A stretch of DNA of 64,000 nt from the NCBI RefSeq assembly GCF_042683045.1, contig NZ_JBHUIT010000026.1, positions 5,382-69,381 of the forward strand, written 5' to 3'. This DNA comes from Luteolibacter algae (GTDB lineage: Bacteria; Verrucomicrobiota; Verrucomicrobiia; Verrucomicrobiales; Akkermansiaceae). The notes beneath the pieces are model-generated. The model had not been told where the DNA came from. It did no database searches and worked only from the letters and a program-made list of their open reading frames with translations. Position 1 is the first letter of the stretch. Every line of letters begins with the position of its first letter. Positions 1 to 8,851 of this stretch are shown in pieces. The position numbers and the translations under genes were made by a program.

Positions 1-1122
1 AGTGCCAGTGATGAGGTTATTGGATTCGCAGGTGTGACGGATCAATTTTTCACAACGGTAATTCGTCCGGAAAAAGCAGAACGCACCCGGGTGTGGGGCA
101 AGCCAGACCTCGTCACTCTCAACGATGGAGCCTCCGCATTGAACGCCGTCCGCGGCGGAATTTCACTTCCATCGGTTTCCCTCGAACCGGGAAGACGGCT
201 CACCCTGAATTACAGCATCTTTACCGGCCCGAAGGCGAATACCATGCTCCGCAAGCTGGATAATACCGGCGAAATGGGAGAGGGCTGGGGAGATGTGATG
301 CAATACGGTTTTTTCAGCCCGGTTTCGCGTCTGCTCAATTCCATATTGAACTTCCTCCACACGGGACTTTCCCATCTTTCAACCCATGAATCATGGGGCC
401 TCTCGATCATCTGCCTCACACTGATCGTGCGTATCTGCATCTGGCCGTTGCATGCGAAATCGACCCGCTCAATGAAGCGCATGTCGAAGCTGCAGCCCAT
501 CATGGCGAAGCTTAAGGAGAAATACGCGGACGATCCCAACAAGCTCAACACCGAGATGATGGGCCTGTATCGCAAATACGGCATCAATCCTCTTGGCGGT
601 TGTCTTCCGATGTTTATCCAGATCCCGATTTTCTTCGGCTTCTTCCGGATGCTGGACTACGCGGTGGAGCTTCGTGACCAGCCTTTCCTTTGGGTGGACG
701 ATCTTTCGCAACCGGACACCTTCGCCCATATCCTGGGAATTCCGATCAACGTTCTGCCTATCGTCATGGCGATCACCAGTGCCCTGCAAATGGCGATGAT
801 GCCGAAAACCGGGGATAAAATGCAACAGCGCATCATGATGTTCATGCCGCTTATGTTCTTCTTCTTCTGTTACAACTACGCCTCGGCACTCGCACTTTAC
901 TGGACGACACAGAACATTTTCTCCATTGGCCAAACTTGGTTCATGAACAAAATTCCCGAGCCAGAGCTTGTAGAGCGCAAAGGTGTGGCAAAGAAATCAT
1001 GGGTTCAACGAATGGCTGAGAAACAAGCAGAGATGCAGAAAATCAAGAACGCCGGTGGCAACATGCGTGATGTCACGCCAGAGGCCACCAAGAAAAAGCG
1101 TCCGCCACGCACCGGCGGATGA
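1..1122 (+). CDS. yidC: Membrane protein insertase YidC (3' part, 5' end outside window)
   Basis: YidC/Oxa1 insertase, which inserts and folds inner-membrane proteins with or without SecYEG. The frame is open from base 1 and has no upstream stop, so the gene begins outside the window; 373 C-terminal codons are seen. Residues 1-80 are the end of the periplasmic beta domain (the start resembles the 'GVTDQFF' strand). The conserved core follows from about residue 115: hydrophobic segments, the cytoplasmic helical hairpin (QPIMAKLKEKYADDPNKLN), the motif NPLGGCLPMFIQIPIFFGFF and the late segment with LALYWTTQNIF. The tail is basic (KKKRPPRTGG), typical of ribosome-contacting YidC tails. A strong hairpin with a T run follows. 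Identification is secure; only the N-terminus is missing. Confidence 0.97.
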   Translation, partial: SASDEVIGFAGVTDQFFTTVIRPEKAERTRVWGKPDLVTLNDGASALNAVRGGISLPSVSLEPGRRLTLNYSIFTGPKANTMLRKLDNTGEMGEGWGDVMQYGFFSPVSRLLNSILNFLHTGLSHLSTHESWGLSIICLTLIVRICIWPLHAKSTRSMKRMSKLQPIMAKLKEKYADDPNKLNTEMMGLYRKYGINPLGGCLPMFIQIPIFFGFFRMLDYAVELRDQPFLWVDDLSQPDTFAHILGIPINVLPIVMAITSALQMAMMPKTGDKMQQRIMMFMPLMFFFFCYNYASALALYWTTQNIFSIGQTWFMNKIPEPELVERKGVAKKSWVQRMAEKQAEMQKIKNAGGNMRDVTPEATKKKRPPRTGG

Positions 1123-1158
1123 ACCCAAGGCCAGCTTCCGCTGGCGACCCTCTTCAAA

Positions 1159-1184
1159 AGGCAGCCTCCGGGCTGTCTTTTTTT
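1159..1184 (+). terminator. Rho-independent terminator of yidC
   Basis: An 8-bp stem (AGGCAGCC/GGCTGTCT with one G-U pair), a TCCG tetraloop and a run of seven T, 37 bases after the yidC stop. Confidence 0.85.
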
Positions 1185-1214
1185 ATGCCCTTTCGACCTG
1201 GCTCTGTTTCAGAC

Positions 1215-1249
1215 AAAAAAGCAGCCGGTCACCTATAGGATGACCGGCT
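1215..1249 (-). terminator. Rho-independent terminator of purB
   Basis: A 9-bp perfect stem (AGCCGGTCA/TGACCGGCT) with a 9-base loop, followed on the minus strand by GC and six T. It lies 35 bases after the purB stop, and together with the yidC terminator it insulates the convergent pair. Confidence 0.8.
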
Positions 1250-1283
1250 TGATTAAAATTTATTTCGTATCTGAGTGCTGCGA

Positions 1284-2702
1284 CTACAGGATTACCCCCG
1301 GGCCGTAGGCTGCGGCTTCCGGCCATTTTTCCTCCAGTTTTTTAACTTCTCCCGAGAAGAATTTCACCTGCGACTTTGCCGAACCAACCTCTCGATCGCC
1401 CCTCTTGAGAATCTCCTCCAGCTCATTGCGTGTCAGAGCAAGCCGTCCGTCTTCGGCAAGCCGATCAAGAAGATTATTCTTTTCGACTGCTCCGGTGCGA
1501 AGATCGGCAACAGTGGCCACAGCGTGCTCTTTGATCACTTTGTGAGCGGTTTCCCTCCCCACGCCACGTTTCACAGCCTCCATCATGACAGTTGTAGTCA
1601 TGAGGAAAGGAAGATAGCGGGCGGTTTCAGCCGCGATCACACCCTCATAGGCGTCCATCTGATCGAGGATCGTTAGATAGGTTTCGAACATACCGTCCAG
1701 CGCAAAAAACGCATCCGGCAGCATCACGCGGCGGACAACGGAGCAGCTGACATCCCCCTCGTTCCACTGATCACCTGCAAGTCCGGCAGCCATCGCCAGG
1801 TAGCCCTTGAGAATCACGTGGAAACCATTCACACGCTCACACGAGCGGGAGTTCATCTTATGCGGCATCGCGCTGGAGCCGGTTTGCCCCGGAGCGAAAC
1901 CTTCGCTGGCAGTTTCGTTACCAGCCATCAAACGGAGAGTTTTGCAGAAAGAGGAAGGACCGCTGGCCAGCTCCGTCAAAACCGAAACCACACGCAAATC
2001 AAGCGAGCGAGGATAAACCTGGCCGACATTGCTCCATTGTTGGGAAATTCCGAGATGCTTGACGATGCGGCGCTCAAGCTCGCTGACTTTTTCCGCATCA
2101 CCTTCGAAAAGCGAAAGCTGATCCATCTGGGTGCCCACAGCACCCTTCAAACCACGCACCGCATAGCCTGCGATCACGTCCTCCAGCACCTGATAGCCGG
2201 AAAGCAGCTCCTCGCCAAACATCGCAATCCGTTTGCCAAGTGTCGTCGGCTGAGCCGCCACGTTATGGGTGCGGGCAGTCAGAACAATATCGTCCCATTG
2301 TTCCGCACGCTCACGCATTCTCCGCAGAGTGGCCACGACTTTCTCCCGAATGACAAGCAGTCCCCGGAAAACCTGGAGCTGCTCGACATTTTCCGTCAAG
2401 TCTCTGGAGGTGAGCCCCTTGTGGATATCCTCGAAGCCAGAAAGCCCATTGAATTCTTCAATACGCGCCTTCACATCGTGCCGGGTCACGCGCTCGCGGG
2501 CCATGATCGAGGCGACATCGACCTGGTTTTTCACCTTTTCATATGCCGCGATCGCTTCATCGGAAATATCAAGGCCCAGATCACGCTGAGCCTTCATCAC
2601 CGCGATCCAGTATTCTCGCTCCAAAACGATCCGCCCCTCTGCGGACCAAATATCATTCATGCTTGCGGAGGAGTATCTTTCTGCCAGGACGTTCGGAATC
2701 AT
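1284..2702 (-). CDS. purB: Adenylosuccinate lyase
   Basis: Fumarase/aspartase-superfamily lyase that cleaves SAICAR and adenylosuccinate, releasing fumarate in purine synthesis. The superfamily signature GSSAMPHKMNS lies near residue 275 and carries the flexible catalytic loop. The conserved TSRDLTENVEQLQ and TARTHNVAAQPTTLGKR blocks supply active-site residues. The predicted protein has 472 residues, usual for the family. The ATG at 2702 gives MIPNVLAERYSS, the typical PurB N-terminus; an upstream in-frame start would add 15 residues unlike any PurB. The gene lies 51 bases downstream of a DUF2062 gene on the same strand and may share its transcript. It ends at a clear terminator. Confidence 0.96.
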   Translation of the reverse strand: MIPNVLAERYSSASMNDIWSAEGRIVLEREYWIAVMKAQRDLGLDISDEAIAAYEKVKNQVDVASIMARERVTRHDVKARIEEFNGLSGFEDIHKGLTSRDLTENVEQLQVFRGLLVIREKVVATLRRMRERAEQWDDIVLTARTHNVAAQPTTLGKRIAMFGEELLSGYQVLEDVIAGYAVRGLKGAVGTQMDQLSLFEGDAEKVSELERRIVKHLGISQQWSNVGQVYPRSLDLRVVSVLTELASGPSSFCKTLRLMAGNETASEGFAPGQTGSSAMPHKMNSRSCERVNGFHVILKGYLAMAAGLAGDQWNEGDVSCSVVRRVMLPDAFFALDGMFETYLTILDQMDAYEGVIAAETARYLPFLMTTTVMMEAVKRGVGRETAHKVIKEHAVATVADLRTGAVEKNNLLDRLAEDGRLALTRNELEEILKRGDREVGSAKSQVKFFSGEVKKLEEKWPEAAAYGPGVIL

Positions 2703-2753
2703 AACTGCGGAGATGGAGCGCTGGCTTTCCCCTTCAAGTCCACCCAAAAAAAC

Positions 2754-3305
2754 TCACACCTCATGGCGGGCGTGCTTCCCCGCTCGATTCAAAACCGGCA
2801 GATGATGCGGCATCAACAGCGAAAAAAGATGCACGATGGGATAAGAAACCAGTGCGAGCAATATTCCGGAAACCATCATCCCGAGCAGAAAGCTCGCGGC
2901 ATTGATCTCGCCAGCCTCGGGGATGTGAAACTGAACTTTCGAGATGAAATGTGGCATCGGAAAGCCGAGCTTATAGCGCATCCAGTCACCAAGCCACTCC
3001 TGCGCCAGCCAGATCGGCACGTGGGTGAGCATATTGGAAACCCAGCACCCCGCCACGGCAAAGGGCACATTCACCCGGAAACGCATGGCCAAAATCGCTG
3101 CGGCAATCATCTGGAACGGCATTAACATCATCGAGAAAAAGAGCCCGATGGCCAGTCCGGAGGCCACAGTGTCCCTGCATGGCCGCCACAAATGCCTATC
3201 GAAAAGCGGCTTTGTCAGTGTGCGCCACCACGGCCTATCCCTAAGACGCCGATGACGTAACATCCGGTAAGTTTTCCTCACCATTTTCAAATACCGCTCT
3301 TTCAT
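2754..3305 (-). CDS. DUF2062 membrane protein
   Basis: A 183-residue protein matching the DUF2062 family of small inner-membrane proteins, whose function is unknown. After a very basic N-terminus (RHRRLRDRPWWR) come three to four hydrophobic segments. The first contains the family-typical glycine and 'P' pattern (SGLAIGLFFSMMLMPFQMI), followed by the 'N-P-F-A' region with VSNMLTHVPIWL. Starts at 3323, 3305 and 3284 are all possible and none has a Shine-Dalgarno sequence; the 3305 ATG was chosen. It is divergent from uppP and upstream of purB on the same strand. The family call is fairly sure; no biochemical role can be read from it. Confidence 0.82.
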   Translation of the reverse strand: MKERYLKMVRKTYRMLRHRRLRDRPWWRTLTKPLFDRHLWRPCRDTVASGLAIGLFFSMMLMPFQMIAAAILAMRFRVNVPFAVAGCWVSNMLTHVPIWLAQEWLGDWMRYKLGFPMPHFISKVQFHIPEAGEINAASFLLGMMVSGILLALVSYPIVHLFSLLMPHHLPVLNRAGKHARHEV

Positions 3306-3441
3306 ACAAAACTGCCGCCACACAGTCGCATCCCGTGCCTATCAATCAACCCTCAACCTTCGTTGATCCCGGAAAACTGAAAACTCACAATCTTCACGCT
3401 TTTCCACTTCCCAGCCAGACACATTTCCCCAAACTCCCGCC

Positions 3442-4326
3442 ATGGAAATCTGGCAAGCCATCATCCTCGGTCTCATCGAAGGCATCACTGAATATCTCCC
3501 CGTTAGTTCCACCGGCCACCTCATTGTGGCACAGCGCCTGATGCACATCGGCACGCTCAGCGAGACAGATAAACTCGCCGCCGATTGCTTCGCGATCTGT
3601 ATCCAGGGCGGTGCCATCCTCGCGGTGCTCGGCCTGTATTACAAACATGTCCTCAAGATGATCAAAGGCGTCTTCGGCCAAGATCCCGAAGGCCTGAAAA
3701 TGGCCATCGCGATCATCGTTGGTTTCCTTCCGGCAGCAGTTCTCGGGCTCCTGTTGAATGATATCATCGAGGAAAAGCTTTTCGGTCTCTGGCCCGTGAT
3801 CAGTGCCTGGATCATCGGCGGCTTCGGCATTCTCTGGACAGTCTCATGGCGCAGGAAAAATCCACCCCGTGGAAACGGCCGCGATATCGTCAAGCTGGCG
3901 TGGCAATCCGCACTCTTCATCGGACTGCTTCAGTGCGTCGCGATGTGGCCGGGGACATCCCGCTCGCTGATGACCATCTGTGGCGGCTTGATCGTAGGTC
4001 TCTCCGTGAAATCCGCAGTCGAGTATTCATTCCTTCTCGGCGTGCTCACACTTTCCGCCGCCACTGTTAAAAAAGCTATCTGGAAAATCGATGGGGCCGG
4101 CGCGGCTTACGATGTATGGCTCGGAGGCAGTAAACTGATGTGGGACACCTATGGCGCGGTGCCGCTCACAGTTGGCATCGTCGCAGCCACGGTCTCCGCG
4201 GCTTTCGCGGTAAAATGGCTGGTGAAATACCTCCAATCCCACGGTCTCAGCGTGTTCGGCTACTACCGCATTGCCCTGGGTATTATCATCGGCTCACTGC
4301 TGCTTACCGGCACGCTCGAGCCATAA
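3442..4326 (+). CDS. uppP: Undecaprenyl-diphosphatase UppP/BacA
   Basis: Integral membrane phosphatase that converts undecaprenyl diphosphate to the monophosphate, recycling the lipid carrier for peptidoglycan and O-antigen synthesis; overexpression gives bacitracin resistance in other bacteria. Both catalytic signatures are intact: EGITEYLPVSSTGH at residues 13-26 and PGTSRS near residue 170. The protein has 294 residues and about eight hydrophobic segments, slightly longer than usual because of an extra loop near residues 210-235 (KIDGAGAAYDVWLGG). It starts at an ATG without Shine-Dalgarno sequence. The M3 peptidase gene follows 39 bases later, so co-transcription is plausible. Confidence 0.97.
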   Translation: MEIWQAIILGLIEGITEYLPVSSTGHLIVAQRLMHIGTLSETDKLAADCFAICIQGGAILAVLGLYYKHVLKMIKGVFGQDPEGLKMAIAIIVGFLPAAVLGLLLNDIIEEKLFGLWPVISAWIIGGFGILWTVSWRRKNPPRGNGRDIVKLAWQSALFIGLLQCVAMWPGTSRSLMTICGGLIVGLSVKSAVEYSFLLGVLTLSAATVKKAIWKIDGAGAAYDVWLGGSKLMWDTYGAVPLTVGIVAATVSAAFAVKWLVKYLQSHGLSVFGYYRIALGIIIGSLLLTGTLEP

Positions 4327-4365
4327 CCAAGCTGACGGTCACCTTTCATTCCACATCACTTCCCC

Positions 4366-6450
4366 ATGCATCCTTTTCTCAACACAGACTTTCACATCCG
4401 CTGGTCCACGCTCACACCAGAGACCATTGAACCATCCATCCTACACGCGCTGGAAGAAGCGAAAAGTGCTGTCGAAAAAATCTCAACACAGCCTGCTCCC
4501 GAGGCCACCTACGCCTCCAGCTTTCTAGCCTTGGAAAAAGCGACGGAATCACTCTCCGCAGGTTGGGGCAGGCTTCATCACCTGGATTCCGTCTCGGACA
4601 ATCCCGCCCAGCGGGAGGCACTCAACAAGCTTCTTCCCGCCGTGACGGATTTTTACTCGTCGCTCTCGCTCAATCCCCGGCTCTGGAACGTTCTGAAAAC
4701 GGTATCCAATAGTCCGGAAATCGACGAGCTCACAGAAATCCAGAAAAGGCATGTCGATGAAACCGTAGAGGATTTTAAAACGTCCGGAGCCGATCTTCCG
4801 GACGATAAAAAAGCCCGCATCGCAACAATCGATTCGGAGTTATCACTTCTTACCAAGCAGTATTCCGAGCATGTTCTGGACTCCACAAATGCTTGGGATC
4901 TCATCATCAACGACGCATCCCGCCTTGCCGGTCTCCCGGAGTCAGCCAAAGCTTCCGCGGCTGCCAATGCCAAGTCAAAAGGCCTGCCGGAAGGTTCATA
5001 CCGCTTCACCCTGCAGTTTCCATCCATGTTCCCGGTCATGCAACACGCCCATGATGAGGAACTCCGCAAACAAGTCTGGGAAGCCTCTTCAAAAATCGCA
5101 TCCGAGGAACCATACGATAATTCTGATCTGGTCTGGAAGATTCTCGAACTCCGCCAGGAGAAAGCCGAGATTCTAGGTCACCTGAACTTCGCCGATCTCA
5201 CGCTCCAACGCCGGATGGCTCGCAACGGTGAGGCAGCACTCGCATTCATCGAGCAACTCCACGACCGAATCAAAACACCGTTTCTCGCGGAAGCGAAACA
5301 GTTGGCGCAATACAAAGCCAGAAAGCTCGGCCTCGACGCCACAGCCCCCGAACCTCTGGAGCCATGGGAAATCTCCTATTACGCGGAGCTTCAGCGCAAG
5401 GAATCCTACGCAATCGATGACGAGGCTCTCCGCCCTTATTTCCCGGTAAAAGGAGTAATGGACGGCATGTTCCAGATCGCATCCCGTCTTTTCGGAATCA
5501 CCATTAGCTCCAGAGACACCGTCTACCTGGAGCCGGGCAGCGCACTGGAAGCCGCCCATGGAGGAGCGGTGGAAACCTGGCATCCCGAAGTCACTTTCTA
5601 CGAGATAAACGATTCAAAGTCCGGACAGCACCTCGGCTCCTTCTATGCAGACTGGCATCCCCGGGAAACCAAGCGCGGCGGAGCCTGGATGAACTCCCTG
5701 CACACCGGAGAGCTAGGCGAGCCCCATCTCGGGCTCATTATTGGCAACATGTCCCCGCCTGTTGACGGAAGTCCTGCCCTTCTGACCCACAACGAGGTGG
5801 AAACGATTTTCCACGAGTTCGGCCACCTTCTCCACGGATTGCTCTCGGATGTCCCGGTGAAAGCCCTCGCCGGCACAAACGTCGCCTGGGATTTTGTCGA
5901 GCTGCCATCACAGATCATGGAAAATTTCTGCTGGGAGCGGGAGACGCTCGATCTCTTTGCGCGTCATTACCAGACCGGCGAGACCATCCCGGAAGAGCTT
6001 TTCCAAAAGATGCTCGCAGCGAAAAACTATATGAGCGCCTCCGCCTTTATGCGCCAGCTTTCCCTGGCGAAACTGGATCTGGAGCTACATATCCATCTGT
6101 CCCGATACCTAGGCCGTGATCTCGATGAGGTGGACCGCGAAATTCTCGCTGATTATCGGGCACCGGTCAAAACCCAGTCTCCATCGATGATCCGCCGCTT
6201 TGGTCACCTTTTCAGCTCCCCCACAGGCTACGCAGCCGGGTATTATTCCTATAAATGGGCGGAGGTTCTGGATGCGGACGCCTTCACCCGCTTCCAGAAG
6301 GAAGGCATTCTCAACCCCGAAACCGGAATGGATTTCCGCGAAAAAATCCTATCGAAAGGAAACTCCGCTCCGGCTGAAATTCTCTACGAAAGCTTTATGT
6401 CACGTCCCGCAGACCCGCTTCCATTGCTGGAACGCGCCGGACTGGCCTGA
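4366..6450 (+). CDS. prlC: Oligopeptidase A-like M3 metallopeptidase
   Basis: Cytoplasmic zinc endopeptidase of family M3 that degrades short peptides, including cleaved signal peptides. The zinc motif HEFGH is at residues 483-487 with the expected context (ETIFHEFGHLLHGLLSD); the third ligand glutamate lies about 25 residues later in WDFVELPSQIMENF. The 694-residue length and the C-terminal block GYAAGYYSYKWAEVLDADAF match OpdA/PrlC. There is no signal peptide. It lies between uppP and a convergent helicase gene. Dipeptidyl carboxypeptidase Dcp is the alternative in this family, but the sequence around the zinc site favours OpdA. Confidence 0.93.
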   Translation: MHPFLNTDFHIRWSTLTPETIEPSILHALEEAKSAVEKISTQPAPEATYASSFLALEKATESLSAGWGRLHHLDSVSDNPAQREALNKLLPAVTDFYSSLSLNPRLWNVLKTVSNSPEIDELTEIQKRHVDETVEDFKTSGADLPDDKKARIATIDSELSLLTKQYSEHVLDSTNAWDLIINDASRLAGLPESAKASAAANAKSKGLPEGSYRFTLQFPSMFPVMQHAHDEELRKQVWEASSKIASEEPYDNSDLVWKILELRQEKAEILGHLNFADLTLQRRMARNGEAALAFIEQLHDRIKTPFLAEAKQLAQYKARKLGLDATAPEPLEPWEISYYAELQRKESYAIDDEALRPYFPVKGVMDGMFQIASRLFGITISSRDTVYLEPGSALEAAHGGAVETWHPEVTFYEINDSKSGQHLGSFYADWHPRETKRGGAWMNSLHTGELGEPHLGLIIGNMSPPVDGSPALLTHNEVETIFHEFGHLLHGLLSDVPVKALAGTNVAWDFVELPSQIMENFCWERETLDLFARHYQTGETIPEELFQKMLAAKNYMSASAFMRQLSLAKLDLELHIHLSRYLGRDLDEVDREILADYRAPVKTQSPSMIRRFGHLFSSPTGYAAGYYSYKWAEVLDADAFTRFQKEGILNPETGMDFREKILSKGNSAPAEILYESFMSRPADPLPLLERAGLA

Positions 6451-6502
6451 GAAAATGGCTGATCGATTTTCCGCTTCAGAGTTTTTTTCGATCCTATTTA
6501 CC

Positions 6503-8509
6503 TCAGCTGACAATCTCCACCGGAGCGTCTGGAAGGGCTTTCATGAATGCGCTTCCATAGCGCTTCGTAAGAATGCGGTTGTCTAGAATACAGACCAGAC
6601 CGCTGTCTCGTTTTGTCCGGATAAGACGCCCGACTCCTTGTCGGAGCTTCAGGATCGCTTCCGGGACGGAGTATTCCATAAAAGGATTTCCACCTGCCGC
6701 TTCGATCGCTTCCAAACGGGAAGCGGTCAAAGGATGATCCGGCACAGCGAAAGGCAGGCGGGTGACAACCACATTGGACAATGCCTCACCGGGCACATCC
6801 ACTCCGGTCCAGAAGCTATCGGTGCCAAACAGCACGCTGCTCGTATCTTGCCGGAAATCCTCCAGCATGCGATGCCGTGTCATGCCATCGCCTTGGGTGA
6901 TCAGCCGCCAACCCATTTTCCTGAAATATTTTTCACAACGCTGGGCTGCATCCCGCATGGTGCGGTAGCTGGTGAAGAGCACAAACGCACGGCCGTCACT
7001 GGCTGTGACAGCATCCATAATACCTTTTGCCATCAGCTCATCATACTTCGGCGTATTCGGATCAGGGATCGATTTATAAATCCTCACTTTCATCTGCTGC
7101 TTGTAGTTGAACGGACTGCCGATGAAGAGTGCTCTCGCGCTTTCCGCTCCCACCCGCTTGCGAAAGTAAGTCAGCTCCGGATCGCCCACACCGAGCGTGG
7201 CACTGGTCATAACGACACTTTTCTTCCCGGAGAAAAACAATGGCCGCAGCCTTTCCGCCACATTCACCGGTGCGCCATGACAGCTGAACTGGGTTTCCTC
7301 GCGGCCTGAACGCTCCACCCAGTAGACACTATCCTCGTCCTTCTGATCCAGGAATTCACCGATGGATCCATGCGTTTCACGAAGCTTTCGGGCAGCATCC
7401 GCCAGCTCGTTTTTCGAGGATTCGTTTTCCGTATTCTCGGCGAGTTCGGAAATCTCCTGCCACAGATTCCGCAGAGGAGCGGCGAGGCAGTTTTCCACCA
7501 GTTCGGGCTGACGCACGCGGAATTCCTTCGACCAATCGCCGAACTTCGCCACATTGCCGATTTCTCCGAAAAACTGCTCCACGGCCACGAGAGTTTCCTC
7601 CACCGCCAGCATCGGAGCGGCCTTCCGATAGCTTTTCAGCATCCCTTTACGCGTCCGCGGATTATAGAGACGCTGTAGATCGAACCTCAATCCGGCCTGG
7701 GAAATCCTGAGCCCCAGCTGGACTGCAGCCACCTGCTCAATCGTGTGAGCCTCATCGAGAATCGCGAAATCATTCGGGAAAAGAAAGCCCTGCATTGCCG
7801 CCTCATCGGATTCCGGCTCCAATTCCCCGGTATTCAGCAGGGCAAAAAAGAGTGTGTGATTCACGACCACTAGCTTGGCCTCGGCAGCCGCCTTGCGAGC
7901 CTCTTGAAAGAAACAATTCCCCTTCGGGCCGCAATAGCGCTGGGTGCAGGAATGGGACTCGCTGCATACCTGCAGCCAGACTTTCATGGATGGCTGAAAC
8001 GGTATCCCGCTAAGCGTTCCGTCACGCGTCGTTTCAGACCATTCACGGATGCGCCCGAGTTCTTCGCTCTCGGTGGTGGTGAATAGATCCGCTGATTGTT
8101 CCCAGGCCCTCCGCAAGCGTGCCGGGCAGAGATAGTTCTGGCGCCCTTTGAGCAAAACCGCCGGTAGATCCTCTCCAAGAATTTTCCGGACAATCGGGAT
8201 ATCCTTTCTCACCAACTGCTCCTGCAAATTGATCGTATGAGTGGAAATCACACCTTTCCGGCCGGTTTCCAATGCGTATTCTGCGGCAGGAACGAGATAG
8301 GCGAGGGATTTCCCGACTCCAGTCCCCGCCTCAGCGACGAGCGGCTTGCCATCGATCAACGAATTCGCCACCGCGAAGGCAAGCTCCTCCTGCTCCCGCC
8401 GATATTCGAAATCCTTTGATTTCGCCAGCGGACCTCTGCCGGTGAAAATCTCACGCACTCTTTCGGCAAGATCCGTCCTTCCCCCACCGCTCTCAGAAAT
8501 CGAAATCAT
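6503..8509 (-). CDS. dinG: DinG-family ATP-dependent DNA helicase
   Basis: XPD/DinG-type superfamily 2 helicase, 5'-3', involved in resolving R-loops and damaged replication intermediates. Walker A is AEAGTGVGKS, motif II is LDEAH, and motif VI lies near the C-terminus (LRQGVGRLIRT). Cysteines between motifs Ia and II (YLC, VC, SC, RYC, NC) form an iron-sulfur cluster region as in XPD. The ATG at 8509 was chosen (668 residues): the open frame extends about 75 codons further, but those residues have no helicase similarity and overlap a likely rightward small gene. It is convergent with the peptidase gene. Confidence 0.92.
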   Translation of the reverse strand: MISISESGGGRTDLAERVREIFTGRGPLAKSKDFEYRREQEELAFAVANSLIDGKPLVAEAGTGVGKSLAYLVPAAEYALETGRKGVISTHTINLQEQLVRKDIPIVRKILGEDLPAVLLKGRQNYLCPARLRRAWEQSADLFTTTESEELGRIREWSETTRDGTLSGIPFQPSMKVWLQVCSESHSCTQRYCGPKGNCFFQEARKAAAEAKLVVVNHTLFFALLNTGELEPESDEAAMQGFLFPNDFAILDEAHTIEQVAAVQLGLRISQAGLRFDLQRLYNPRTRKGMLKSYRKAAPMLAVEETLVAVEQFFGEIGNVAKFGDWSKEFRVRQPELVENCLAAPLRNLWQEISELAENTENESSKNELADAARKLRETHGSIGEFLDQKDEDSVYWVERSGREETQFSCHGAPVNVAERLRPLFFSGKKSVVMTSATLGVGDPELTYFRKRVGAESARALFIGSPFNYKQQMKVRIYKSIPDPNTPKYDELMAKGIMDAVTASDGRAFVLFTSYRTMRDAAQRCEKYFRKMGWRLITQGDGMTRHRMLEDFRQDTSSVLFGTDSFWTGVDVPGEALSNVVVTRLPFAVPDHPLTASRLEAIEAAGGNPFMEYSVPEAILKLRQGVGRLIRTKRDSGLVCILDNRILTKRYGSAFMKALPDAPVEIVS

Positions 8510-8631
8510 TCTTGGCGGATCATCGCCCGCTGCCGCGATGATTGACAACCTCCATCTTCCACGCGCCTCGCTCCCCGGCTTTTTCCGGAGAAAATGCCTT
8601 CTACTCACAATTCTATCATAAACCTGCGGAT

Positions 8632-8823
8632 ATGACTTGGGACATCGATCCGGACCATCCGGCGAACCCAACTGCCATGCAACAAAGATTCCTTCAATCG
8701 TATACAGCCCGTCTGCTCTTCCTGCTGGGAGCAATCATCGCCGCGCTTCTCATCGTCCAATACCGCCTTCTTTTCAAAAGGGACTTCCACCTCTTTAAGG
8801 CGAATCTCACCCATCTTGGCTGA
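8632..8823 (+). CDS. Small single-pass membrane protein, unknown
   Basis: A 63-codon frame ending 28 bases before the LTA-synthase-like gene. The product has an acidic, proline-containing head (MTWDIDPDHPANPTAM), one clear transmembrane helix (ARLLFLLGAIIAALLIVQY) and a basic tail (RLLFKRDFH). Topology rules suggest N-out or a positive-inside C-terminus. I do not recognise the family. A second possible start is the ATG at 8677. Support is the hydrophobic segment and position as first gene of the envelope module; there is no Shine-Dalgarno sequence, so it could be a chance frame. Confidence 0.45.
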   Translation: MTWDIDPDHPANPTAMQQRFLQSYTARLLFLLGAIIAALLIVQYRLLFKRDFHLFKANLTHLG

Positions 8824-8851
8824 ACTGGATTCCCCCGAACCTATCCCCATC

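Noticed and set aside
1818..3125. Long rightward frame of 435 codons across purB and the DUF2062 gene
   Set aside because: Entirely antisense to two well-identified genes; His/Arg-rich with no domain, a typical shadow frame.
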